A stretch of 64,000 nucleotides of DNA from Undaria pinnatifida (lineage: Eukaryota; Sar; Phaeophyceae; Laminariales; Alariaceae). The notes under the pieces were generated by a model. That model saw only the letters and a program-made list of their open reading frames with translations, did no database searches and was not told where the DNA came from. The position numbers and the translations under genes are program-made. Every line of letters begins with the position of its first letter. Positions within the stretch are counted from its first letter, which is position 1. Positions 35,605-45,870 of this stretch are shown in pieces. The stretch lies in assembly GCA_012845835.1 (NCBI GenBank), contig JABAKD010000009.1:3758904-3822903 (forward strand), in the 5' to 3' direction.

Positions 35605-38130
35605 ACGACGCTGAAATTTACGTCCCGCACTACGTGAGCTAGACAACCAGCGTGCCGTCATTGATTCTCGACATGATATTTTCACAGTATCCGAGATGGG
35701 GATCAAGTTTCATCGAGTGCGGCGTGAGGAACCTTAGCACGGCGCAGGGGGTTGGTATCACGAACTGTGCATATGGTAAGCCACCCGCGAGGCAGATATT
35801 TATTCCAATTGCCAGGTGGAATTGGTCACATCACAAAGACGGATGAAATGGTTAGAAAACGGTATCCGTACGCGAGAAGGTGCACACAAGATGCTGAATT
35901 TCGATTGAAGAATGGTTGTCAGGAAGACGGAGGCCACCCATCATGCAATTCACCGAAAATCTCATTGGGCCTCGAGCTTGGTGAACGCCATGTCGGCTTC
36001 TGTTAGAGATAACCCAATGTGCTCCACCCCGGCGTTTAACGGGTGAGGGGCGATATGATCTTATGACCATGGCTAAGAACGACAATGGTCCCGCCTTTGC
36101 CATAAACTTATACGGGTATCATACGAGCAAAATGAATGCTCACCAATAATAATATGAAGTCATTGTACCCGAAAACACTAAATATTGGTATCATAGCTTA
36201 CGAAGACCGATGCATACATGTCATGTGCTATCGCAGTCGGGGTTTTGGGCAATGCTGTCATCGGAACTACATCCACGATTTCCCGGCCCTTTTTATCGCA
36301 ATGGCTTCCCTTGTGACGCTTGACCTCAGTTTTTCGGCACTGGCACGGTACCTACCTATTGGCAGAGGACGCCTGCTACGACATGGGAGGTACTACTGGG
36401 CTGAGCCGGTTTTTGACTGGCTCAGTGGTTGGTCCCAAAATCGTCGAAATTCTCATTGTGATGTCGAATCCGCGTGTTTCAATATCAGCCATTGATAAGT
36501 ACGGGGTTGATCATCGGGGAGCACTGTATTTTACTCCAATCGTTTTTTTTTCACGTGGTCAAGACACCCTCATTTCAGGAGATGAGCAAAACAAGCGGTG
36601 CAACCGTACATATATGGCATTCGGCGAAGCCTTATATTTTTGTCAACGGAGACCGTGGTTACAAAACGACGAGGCGGTGGCGGGGTTCAGGAATTTGATG
36701 CATAACCGTAGTCCTCTATGGCTTATTAGTCTCGCATCTCTATGATGCCGCGACAGAGCACGTGTGGAGGTTTCACTGATCAGCGAGACATCGTGTGCAC
36801 CGCCCTCAAAGCGCTATTCATCGAGCCGCGTAAAGGGTTAGCCGCATTCTACTAAGAACCACCTGTGATATGGACGTCCGCACCTTGTGCAACCTCTCTT
36901 GCATACCAAACGGAGGCGTGGGATGGATAGAATTATTTATTTTTGTAAACATTTCCAGAGATGGCAACGGGGATCCCTTTTAGGTCCACGTGTTTCTATG
37001 ATTTTGAGACGTTCCAGCGAAGCTACGTCCTAATTGCTTGAGCGCTTTTTGGTTTCAGATAAAGCTTATTCATGTAAAATGAAGAATGCTTGTCATGCTA
37101 CGTCAACAAGTGAAAAAATACAATTTCGACAAACATATACTTACGTGTCAGTCGTTTAGTCGATAAACTAAACAGTCATATTTTGCCGGTGAACAAGTGG
37201 TTTATGTGCGGCAGTTTAAGTGAGGGTACTATATGAAAACACCGTAGTCTCCCCATTTTTTTGTAACACCTCATCAACTACTTCTTTAATTTTATTAACA
37301 GATGGTCCTCACACTACGTGCCCCTAAAGGCGAAAACCGACAGATGAGCCACAGACTCAGAACCTTCGGACGGCCAACAGAAGTTGTGAGGCCCCCCTCC
37401 CAATCAAGGCAAGCCTGAAATATGTATGTAGTGTCGATGTTGTAAGAAATAACTTATACTTTCGATGAAGAAAATCGACTTCGAAATTAAAGCCCGAGAA
37501 AATGAGTTATGCATACAAGAGTACATATTAAGGTGAATATTTATTGACATAACTCCTCCGTAATTCCATGAAGACAATTCTGCTTCAGCACAAGCTATGG
37601 CTTAGTGAACAGAAACAATCTTGGATATAGATGCCGCCAGATGATCTCTGCTCACTTCACCAAACGATAGCGAGAAGATGGTCCGTACGTTACTCAAACC
37701 TTGAGACAAGCTACTAGATACGGTATATAGGTATAAAGCTTGCTGAAGCAAGCAATATAAACTGCCAGATATGTTCTCGGCCGATGAACTATACGTTGTC
37801 CTTCGAATTCCTTCTTTGCCTCTGCAACATCTAAGCCAAGTGCGGCCGGCCGCCAGGTTGATATGATGCAGTGCTTGTTGCGTTCTCCAAACCAGGTTGT
37901 TTGTGGTCTAAGACTCTTCAAACTTGGAGCATCGGCAATAATAGGTGTATGTCTGCCCCGCTATTCCTCCTATCGTACCATCCGTCAAGAACGGCTGAAT
38001 ACCTCGCTTTGAGTATTACCAATGGGCACCACAACAAAGCGCTGAACTTTTTACCTGAATACTGTTCTGGTTGGCGGGCCTCGAAATGTAACGGACTATA
38101 CAGTATAGTTGGTATGCAAACTAAAACATG
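35605..38130 (+). repeat. E repeat copy 4, module A with right-hand continuation
   Basis: This is the fullest module A. It aligns with 31140-32480 on the left, with 2345-3690 in the middle (GGTACCTACC(T/A)A(T/C)TGGCAGAGGACGCC at 36347, GTCAACGGAGACCGTGGTTA at 36643) and with 16908-18395 to its right end (GATGGTCCGTACGTTACTCA at 37677). It is followed by an inverted D module. The 141-codon plus frame at 36320-36745 is not kept in the other copies, so I do not treat it as a gene. Confidence 0.75.
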
Positions 38131-38196
38131 AATCCTCATACATCCAAGAGACCCACCTGTTGATTTGTCGTGGTTCGTTTCCGTCGTCGAGTTGTG

Positions 38197-38475
38197 CTAC
38201 GGTAGCCCCTCTAATCTTCCTTCGACGAAATCGCCTGTTTCGAAACCAGCTCCCTGTGGTATGTCCAGAAATACGGCGTCACTCGACACCTCGACGTAAT
38301 CGATCGATAAGCCTTGGCACACAAAAATATATGTGAATACATTGTGTTCAATCGTATCCTTCCTTGTGTCGAGCAGCCATGAAACGTTCCCTAAAAATTC
38401 GATGGTGTTGGGTATAGAATAATCTCTCCATCCTCCAAACGTTTTTCCGTTTGTGGCTCGGACTTCCAGATGCAC
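38197..38475 (-). pseudogene. D module: recurring coding-like segment, inverted copy
   Basis: This is a 92-codon minus-strand frame. Its central part, NVSWLLDTRKDTIEHNVFTY then VCQGLSIDYVEVSSDAVF and PQGAGFETG, recurs on the plus strand at about 60898-61050 (NVSWLLDKRKDTIENKVFTY, VCQGLSIDDV) and partly at 39450-39530 (DDVRVSRDTVFQEIRPGAGL). Conservation at the protein level is higher than in the E modules, and several differences are silent (CTG/CTT, ACG/ACA, TTA/CTA). I do not know the family. It abuts the end of a reversed LINE-1 fragment, so the two may have been inverted together. Confidence 0.55.
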
Positions 38476-38489
38476 ATTTTCGTATCTTC

Positions 38490-39300
38490 AATAGAGGGTG
38501 GGCGCATCTCGTTTGTTGCTTGTAAGACTATTTCACCCATCGGCCACGCACATCTTTCGAACATGAGCACCGTGTCTACTACTAATAGCGACACCTCCAT
38601 CACTTGGGCGCTCATTACGCTTTATGCATATGCTACGTACACACTGTTTGCTTATCCTATCCCTGTTCGTCCGTCTGTGGCCACAATCAATGCCCTGGTG
38701 TAGAGATCATTTCCTCAATACACTGTACAATTAGCCTAGCAAATTCTTCCATGTCACTTTCGTATAATTTCCTCGTCGCCTCCACCAACACATCCTGGTC
38801 CTCATCGACTATGTTTACATGTTTTTACTATGTGAGTCCTACTCTATAATTGTTGCGCCACACTGGCCAAGACATATGCGCACTAATCGTCCCCCACCTC
38901 CCGACTACAGGTATATCAGTCTCCTGTTTCCGATAGGTCCAAATCCTCTACCCGACAAAGAAGCTTGAGTTTTTTCGCCTTGACCATAGGGCCGTGAACG
39001 TTTTCAGTACAATATATTCCCTCACCCCCCCGTGTGCCTCTAAATGTTCTCTTCTTTCACGTAAATTCCAAACGCTAGCTTTTTCATTTCATAAATATTT
39101 TCTCTTACTTTCGTCTTTTAGCCGCCAAACATATCTATGGACAGTACGTCTTTGTTTACTCCCCTTAAGTCTTAAAATGTTTTTTCTTGCCTACGGCATC
39201 CCACTATATTGCCAGTTCGCTATTTGGTTGTTTTCCCTAATACAGCCCTATCGGCTATAGCTGGTATCTTCTTTCCCGGCACATTGCTTTCTTAATATCG
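38490..39300 (-). mobile_element. LINE-1 3' fragment, reversed
   Basis: The minus strand gives decayed C-terminal LINE-1 sequence: a WPQTDEQG piece near 38685, then a GGVAI...RHGAHVRK-like piece near 38590-38550, and N-terminal-ward remains up to about 39300. Boundaries are approximate because the frames are broken. It resembles 20100-20810, also reversed. Confidence 0.7.
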
Positions 39301-39419
39301 CCATTTCAACTTCCGACCGAGTCTACGATAGCCCTCTTTCAAAACGAGCAGATTTCTTTTGCGAACGTTTCCTGTCTGCTCGACACCAAGAGGGATGCTA
39401 TTTACAAAAAGTCTTCATA

Positions 39420-39545
39420 TGTATCATTGGGTACAAAGGTCAGTCGAACGATGACGTCAGGGTATCAAGGGACACCGTATTTCAGGAGATACGACCGGGA
39501 GCTGGGCTCGACCCCCATGGTCACCTGCCCCGATAGTTAATTTAT
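39420..39545 (+). pseudogene. D module, short plus-strand copy
   Basis: DDVRVSRDTVFQEIRPGAGL is encoded at about 39450-39510, followed by GCTCGACCCCCATGGTCACC. It matches the D copies at 38197-38475 and 61000-61050. A third trace of the last phrase lies reversed at about 40785-40815. It ends where an A/T-rich tract starts. Confidence 0.5.
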
Positions 39546-40008
39546 CTTCGCGCGAAGTGAGAATTTTTTCTTGTGGCCGATTTTTTTTTGTCAACGGCAC
39601 GTGTAAAAGATCACAACTACAGGCAGTAAATGATGCATAACTATTGATCAAATGGGAGTACGTCGGCAAACAGGGTGTCGGATTGAAGCGCTTGGTGTCA
39701 TCTGCCCCATGGGATGCCACGTAGAACGATCAACGAGGAATACAGTGGCAAAGAGGAGAGCCAAGACCGAACGAAAATTAAATATGTGTCAATGTATTTG
39801 TTCTTTCAAGAATACAAAAGGAGAGCCCCGAGTACAACCGAGATTGTGCCACTACATGCTCCCTCAAGCTACATCCATAAACGCATGCCTGCACAACGCT
39901 CCTACCCTGTGGGCACTATAATGAGCTGCCCGAGACAACCACGCTTTCGAGGTACGTGCTCTCGCTAACAAACGCGAACCCTTTCATTGACGTAGACTTA
40001 TGGTCCAC
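39546..40008. other. Unassigned spacer
   Basis: No gene or repeat is recognised. A poly-T run lies at 39583-39590. An 89-codon plus frame at 39652-39921 has a CxCxC-like run (KLNMCQCICSF) but no known motif. Confidence 0.4.
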
Positions 40009-40560
40009 CTACTTCGAGCTGCACCCTCCCGGGTAAGCATCATCCCCGACGCAGTGAAACTCGCTGCCGAACATCGGGATGGGCCTCGTGGCAATTGGGT
40101 TGAGTTTGACGCGGCTTCGACTCTCTGGCACGGTGCAAATGGGACCTGGAGATGACAAGAACTGGTTGTGGTGACTTTTAATGGCTCCGACTCGCATCTT
40201 GTCCCCACACGTACGGCAGTGCTGGTGTTGCCGCTTAGCACCCGCCGCCGAAGAAGCGCCTGGCACAGCGCTTAACCCAGCACTGCTGTTGCCCACGGCG
40301 GAGTTACTTTGCTCTGCTCCTCCAACCCTCGAGCAAAGTTTTCACCGGCTATCATGCCGTTTCGTCTCCATGATCTTGCGTCTCTTGTAGGCCTGGGACA
40401 TAGGTCCTGGCTTGCCCGCACCCGCTCGATTCTGCTTCCCTGCTGGCCTTCCGACAGGAGCAGGAGAAGCGACCACACGCTGAATTCCATCCCGGACAAA
40501 TAGCAGCAGCTCCACAAAGACCGCCCTACGGCATGCGTGGACAACATGTATTTGCCTCAT
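40009..40560 (-). pseudogene. GC-rich gene remnant with one in-frame stop
   Basis: From ATG 40560 the minus strand reads 72 codons (MRQIHVVHACRRAVFVEL...), meets a TGA at 40342-40344, and continues in the same frame for another 110 codons to a stop near 40009. The total is about 182 residues interrupted once. The TGA follows an Arg codon in an Arg-rich run and may come from CGA by CpG decay. The first half has a basic GRPAGKQNRAGAGKPGPMSQ linker. The second half has HCRTCGDKMRVGAIKSHHNQ, a possible CxxC...H zinc-binding site. The region is clearly more GC-rich than its neighbours. I do not recognise the family; a transposase-associated or small nuclear protein is a guess. Two CCAAT boxes lie upstream on the same strand. 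Confidence 0.5.
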
Positions 40561-40676
40561 ATTTTTGTGCTTTTGAGGTACGCCGCCGCTAGGGCAGAGC
40601 CGACCACAGCAGTTCTACCGCAGCACTAGTACTTGTACAACCAGAGTTGCGCCGCGCACAACCCCCGTGTCGCTCG

Positions 40677-40770
40677 CTGATTGGCCTGTACTATGTATGG
40701 TGTACTCTGGGGAGGGACTGTGTAGAAAAAAAGGCCTGAGTGGAACCTTCTGATTGGCCTGTACTATGGG
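40677..40770 (-). promoter_or_regulatory. Twin CCAAT boxes upstream of the GC-rich remnant
   Basis: On the minus strand GTACAGGCCAATCAG occurs twice (ends near 40679 and 40749), 70 bp apart, about 120 and 190 bases upstream of the ATG at 40560. Both are flanked by the same bases (plus strand CTGATTGGCCTGTACTATG). The spacing suits a eukaryotic promoter, but the repeat may simply be a short duplication. Confidence 0.45.
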
Positions 40771-40829
40771 TAGGCAGGTGAGACCATGGGGGTCGAGCCG
40801 GGAGTTGGGGTCAAAACTTGTTTTTTCGT

Positions 40830-42540
40830 GAAAGAGGGCTATAGCAGAACGCCTTTTCCCCTCCTCCCTTTATATGTTAAAGAGTAAGTTCCGTGTCTTG
40901 CGCGTAGTACTGTGTTACGCGTATACTTGAGCAACACGGTACTACGAGCAATTCTCGGAAGTAATCCTTCAACACAGATAGGGAGGCAGGGAAGAGTCGT
41001 TCTGCGGCAGCCCCTCCAACAACTACTAATGTGTCTTTTTCTCTTCTGCCATCTGCACCCTCTGCACTTGTTTTACCATCTCCGCGTCCGCTTCCCATAA
41101 TTCTCCTGAATACTCTCGCCTTGGTACAATCACATTTATCGGAATATAAATAGGTATCCTAGTGTCAAGGTGCGAGTCAGTTTGAACCGCATCAATCTTC
41201 TCTACTTGTTATTATACCTTCCCAATACTTTCGTTTTTTGTGTGTCCAATGAGCACTGTTTCGAAATATTGGCGATAAGGTACGTATGCTGGTCTACGAT
41301 TAGCATGTCAGCTTCTCCCCATTTCTATTGAAAAAAATACCGATTTCAGCTTGTCTTTTGCTACATAAAGTTTCTGCACACGCATTTATGTTTGCTGCCA
41401 CTGACCATTTCCACGTGACTGTGGTGCCCTCTCTGCCTGTCAATGCAATTTTTTGGCGGTTTCTGCAGAAGGGAGGTTGAAAGGGGGGCTTGTCGCACAA
41501 ATGAAGATGAGGTTACAGCGCACGTGGTACTCGCAGACGACGGTGTGGGCGGCAGGGGGGGGGGTAAATATGATCTTGACCATATCATAATTTTTTTTTG
41601 AGCGGCTGCATAGATGGTTGGAAAAAATGATTTTGAGCGGCGTAATATATGGTTGGAAATGTACTGAATATATATTACTTGTCGGATAGAGGTTGTAACG
41701 CTGGCCGTTTGTAACTTTCGTGGGGCGAAGCGAGAGAGAGGGGGGAAGTGAGGGGGGTGGAGGGGTTGATATTAATGAGGGGAAGGAGGTGTGGATAAGT
41801 TTAAAATGTAATGACTGCATGCAAATGCACAAGCTCAATATTTGAAAATTTTATGTACGTACATACAAGAATGTTTTTTTCGGAATATAGGAAGTACGGC
41901 CATAATCACTGGTGGTGGGTGTAGTCGTACCAAACCAAATATACCCGCGGTCAGGGTATTACTAGGGACGTGCGGCGGTGCGCTGGCGAACGCTCTCCGC
42001 ACATTTTTCTTTGCGCATCACACCCGGAGTCGATGTACGGCTTGCTGCAGCCCCGTTGCTCTGTGCCGCACCTTTCTCCGTGAAAGGAGGAAACCTTCGT
42101 GACGCTCCCTTTTCGCCATAGACGTGACTTCTGTTGCGCCGTACTCGTAGTCAAGAGGCTTTTTCATCCATTCGCAATAGGTGAGTTTTCATAATGTTCG
42201 TTTCGCCGTAACCGAATTCTTTCTCGGGCCGTTTTCTCATCGGAAAATTCTTCATTACGCTGTTTTCCGACGCGGGAGCTTTTTCAGCCGTCAATTTGCA
42301 GGATGAAACGTCTTTGCCGCGGGAGGTTTATTTCGTAAGGCACCGTGTTTGCCATATTTATGCCCGACGGTCCACACGCCGACTAAAAAATCCAACGAGT
42401 CATCATTCATTGGGGTATAGCACAAGATCAAAGTCCGGGTATTGGCGTTGGATGCTTCGGGGGTCCAACAAACTGCTGGTACTGGTGTTGATAAACACCG
42501 CGCAAAGCGTGTCATTCTTGCTCCTGTTCTGACTCTGACG
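40830..42540. other. Unassigned stretch with G-rich tracts
   Basis: I see no gene I can support. There is a short duplication of a TTTTGAGCGGC...ATGGTTGGAAA phrase near 41597 and 41630, a poly-G run near 41555, and a purine-rich GA/GGGG block at 41728-41790. The 132-codon minus frame at 41440-41838 is the complement of this purine block and is probably compositional. Confidence 0.5.
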
Positions 42541-43274
42541 CCTGGAGTCTGTCTGTCTCAACGTACTCGTAATACCACTGCTCTTCTCTCATTTTTGTCT
42601 ACCGGAAAAAATACGTTTGGGTGCTATGATGCCCGCCAGGACCTAAGTCTTCGTCCACGACCATTTTACATTTTATGAAGTTTTCTTTCGGTTGTCGTTG
42701 TCCTTTTTGTAGTAGCTTTGGTACCTCTTTTACTTTCGCCAGTTTGTTATAGCGTTTCGATACACAGAAGATGCCTGGATGCCCGCCTGGACTCTGTGTC
42801 AACGTACCCTTAACAAAACTGCGCTTCTCTCATTTTTGTCTACTGGATAACGACGTTTGGGTACTTAGGCGATGCTCGCCCAGATCGAAAACCTAGTCCA
42901 CGCCCGTTCCCCATGGGTGAAGTTTTTCTTTCGTTTGCCGTTATCCTTTTCGTAGTTGCCTTCGTACCCGCTATAATCTCCGCCCACATGTTATAGCGTT
43001 TCTCTATACAAAAAACACCAGGATGCCCGCCTTCAACCAAAGGGTATATTGGACGAGTAAGACGAGCATATTGAGAACATTTGCGCACTATTTTCGAATA
43101 TAGTCTAGTGTCGAACTTTTGGACTCGGTTCGTAGTGCGAGGCCGCACCAATTGTCGGAAGCGTAAGAATAAGCCTGGTCGTGGTGCAATTACGTTGACC
43201 CGCGAGATATACTCTAAAGCATTACAGCGCCAGGTAGTGTCGGTTGCATAGTTACTGGCGATAGAACTCCCCAC
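42541..43274 (-). pseudogene. Tandemly duplicated coding-like segment, family unknown
   Basis: A ~244-bp unit occurs twice (about 42541-42784 and 42785-43028). Both units are open on the minus strand in the same frame, and their translations align: GGHPGIFCVSKRYNKLAKVK against GGHPGVFCIEKRYNMWAEII. Many base differences are silent (CCA/CCT, GGC/GGT, TTC/TTT), which is what selection on a protein leaves behind. The upper frame extends to 43274 (144 codons, with YARLTRPIYPLVEGGHPGVF). Each unit closes just before a shared GACAAAAATGAGAGAAG. I cannot name the family. The duplication may have made a two-domain protein that later broke, or it may be noncoding with lucky frames. Confidence 0.5.
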
Positions 43275-43289
43275 CCATCTCTAGAGAGT

Positions 43290-43450
43290 TAAATCGGGTT
43301 TCCAGAAATTGAGGCATCGATGGTACTGAGGTAGCTCCATGATTTAGAACCGGTGAATTACTTTGAATATCTAGGCCACATCGATCATTGTGCTTGTTTC
43401 CCACGAACCCAAAGCCAGAGAACGTACGTTAAATAGGAAAAACTACGGAT
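43290..43450 (+). mobile_element. LINE-like fragment G, copy 1
   Basis: DLEPVNYFEYLGHIDHCACF then PRTQSQRTYVK is readable. The (Y/F)xYLGxI pattern is usual just after the reverse-transcriptase palm in non-LTR elements. A second copy is at 52238-52400. This belongs to neither LINE-1 nor LINE-2. The rest of the element is not visible. Confidence 0.55.
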
Positions 43451-44639
43451 ACGAGGAGACTGTCGTCCGCGTCGTCCCAAGCGGCTCGGTCGTTGGGACA
43501 GATCGCGGCCGCTCTAGCCGTGGAGTGAACTTCGCGGACTCCCCGTTTCGCACAATTCCAAATACGAACCAGCATCAATATGACAGCACTCTTCGGAGCA
43601 GGAAGAAGCACGAGTGTATGGGACTTATCGCGGGGGCTAACCTCCGTGGCGTGAACTGGCGTGGACTGTGACATGAGTACCCGAGCCGGGCTGGCAGGTT
43701 TGCCTGCCTCCGTTTACGCAGTAAAACCAACTCGTAGACGTCTTATGGCGTTATGGTTGCACTGAGTTGTGGGAGAAAGCTGACATGGGTGGATGCGACC
43801 ATACTGTCAGCTTGGAGGAGACGTGTGCCAGGTACCAACCAGGTATCCTTCGAACAAAAACTAACATGTAGCTGAGGTTTTCGCACGCACCTCGTACAAC
43901 AGTACCACCGTATGTATATACCAGGTATGAAGCAGGTAGATTCCTACCAGCAGATTGAGCACACCAACGATATATAGCAGCCGTTCCCGTGGTCTCTGCT
44001 GGGTCGAGCGACTACTACCGTTGCGTTGCTCTTTCATTGCTGATGATGGCACTGCTTCTTCTATTTACTCGTAAGAATGTATTTTCACGAACAAAAAGAG
44101 GGCTTCGGACAAGTACTCGGCATGGGGTGTTGGTCGGCGCGTTATGATGCTAAACGTACGAACAACTGCCCCGTAGTGCGAGCTCACCACACCGACGAGG
44201 CATACCGGGTGTTTCGGCCTTCTCTATAATATACCAGATGTGCCCTAGAGTGCACCGCGCGCAATGAACGTACCGGTACTGCTGTTGATGGTGGTGGGCC
44301 CTTTCACAACAAAATTGTGAAGAATGACAAAAAATATGAAAAAAAAACGATTCAGACATGCTTCCATGATTTGATATCGGATAGTAAAAGGAATATGACA
44401 CCGCCTCTCCGGAGCACTGTTTTTCTCAGGATAGTCCGTAGGCCGCAGGACCTACAGTATAGTAGGAAGGCCGCCAGGAGTCAGGCGATGTCTATGGGAC
44501 GTGGGATGTATGCTACATTGTCCGGTACCCTACAAGTATATGAACCAGGATACACGGCCCTAGGCGCGAGTTAAGGCCCCAGGATACCACGTACCAATGG
44601 CTGCTGGGATGCACGAATCGATGTATTGTAGAAATCTTT
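43451..44639. other. Unassigned spacer
   Basis: This holds a 93-codon plus frame (43390-43671) overlapping fragment G, then no motif I know. A 44317-44574 frame is basic and unremarkable. A tandem hint of ACCAGGTAT occurs at 43838 and 43918. I see no repeat match in the window. Confidence 0.4.
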
Positions 44640-45225
44640 AGTTCCACATATATCTACCCCTGCCCCCAACGCCCCTTCCTTCCCCACCACCGGTACCATC
44701 GCGTAGACACAGCACCACGCCTATAGCAAACCCCTACATCTATGCGACCTAAAGCCCCCCCCCCCCGCCCCCCCCGCCACATTGCCCCCCCCTCCCCCAC
44801 CAGGAGGATTTAGAGTTTCCACGCACCACAAGTTGACCTGCCTCACCCGTCCTCTCCCCCCCCTTCCCCCGTCCCGCCCCCCTTTTGATCAGAATCAGGC
44901 CCCCACGCCCTGAAAAACTCCGGCCTCCCCTCACCGGATATTCGACTTACAGGATTCACTTGATAAACTGATGCATTTATTTCCTTCCACAGCTGTCAGG
45001 TTTCGTCCCCCTCAGAAACGGGTTTTATAGTTTCCGCGCACGGACTGCCTAACATCACTCTGTTGACCCTGATAGCTACACTGTAGTTGCAACGGGAGTC
45101 GCCGACCTATATCCCTAATGAGGACACACAACCCGTGATACACGCGATCGCAGTATCACACACAGCTTGCGAAAAACAAATTCGACAAAATATTCGATCT
45201 CACAGCGGAAGCGTATATAAATTTT
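44640..45225 (-). mobile_element. F repeat, near-complete copy
   Basis: This is the reverse orientation of 57158-57740. Shared features in order are a C-rich block (44640-44700), GACCTAAAGCCCCC near 44749, further C-tracts, TTTTGATCAGAATCAGGCCC near 44882, CCTCACCGGATATTCGACTT, CCACAGCTGTCAGGTTTCGT, GACCCTGATAGCTACACTGT, GAGTCGCCGACCTATATCCC, and the terminus near 45207. The matching orders in two other copies show this is a defined element of at least 590 bp. It has no protein-coding frame beyond Gly/Pro runs. Confidence 0.8.
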
Positions 45226-45279
45226 AAACATATTTCTGGTACCTTTCGTTTAGTCTATATTGTTTTATTTCGTGGTTTT

Positions 45280-45870
45280 AGAAACAATCAGCAGTAGTAC
45301 CAACCTTGCTACTTGTACGTATCCGAAGAGGCCACGCTTATACTTCACCTACGTACCAAGCACGGCTCGACAGGATGTGTTGTCCTGATATTATTTCGAC
45401 TATTTTGTATGATTTGCTGTACACAGCCACATCCCATGCCTGCAGAGAAGTACCAAGCCCTGTGCTGCTGAGGGCATTTCGCGCATGGCATTGCTGGCAT
45501 TTCGTGTGTGATATCGAACAATACTCGGGACTGCTGAGTGGTATCTGCTGATGTATAGTGCGGCTTATGATTGATCACGCACTATTATTTCGCTGGTGGC
45601 TAGCTGCTGGTATACGCTTTGTTGATTGCGGTTGATATGCCGCTCTCGTCTTGGAAACAATTAGCAGTACCAACCTGGGTACTTTTACAACCTCGGTACT
45701 TGTACAACCTCGGTACTTGCACTTATCCGATTTCGCTACGCCTTAACCTTGACCCAAGTACAAATAATGGCTACACAGTGCGTGGCGTCCCGATTTTTTT
45801 TTGTATGTCTTGCATTATCTGCGCGCTAGTGACTGCTGACATACGCTTTGCTGATTGCGGTTGATATATT
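45280..45870 (+). repeat. Direct duplication leading into the satellite
   Basis: GAAACAATCAGCAGTA(GTA)CCAACC (45281) recurs as GAAACAATTAGCAGTACCAA (45653). Each unit ends in CATACGCTTTG(T/C)TGATTGCGGTTGATAT (45613, 45840). That ending is the first satellite box, so the array seems to grow from this duplicated unit. A 16-bp tandem (ACAACCTCGGTACTTG) sits at 45690-45721. Confidence 0.7.

Noticed and set aside
36320-36745. 141-codon plus frame in module A copy 4
   Set aside because: The frame is not preserved in the other A copies and has no recognisable motif.
39480-39530. tRNA-derived SINE or primer-binding-site idea for the GCTGG(G/T)(C/T)TCGAACCCC-like phrase in D
   Set aside because: There is no clear A box at the right distance, and the same bases are read consistently as a peptide (PGAGFET) in three copies.
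44749-44934. Glycine-rich minus frame
   Set aside because: It is the complement of C-tracts in the F repeat; composition alone opens it.
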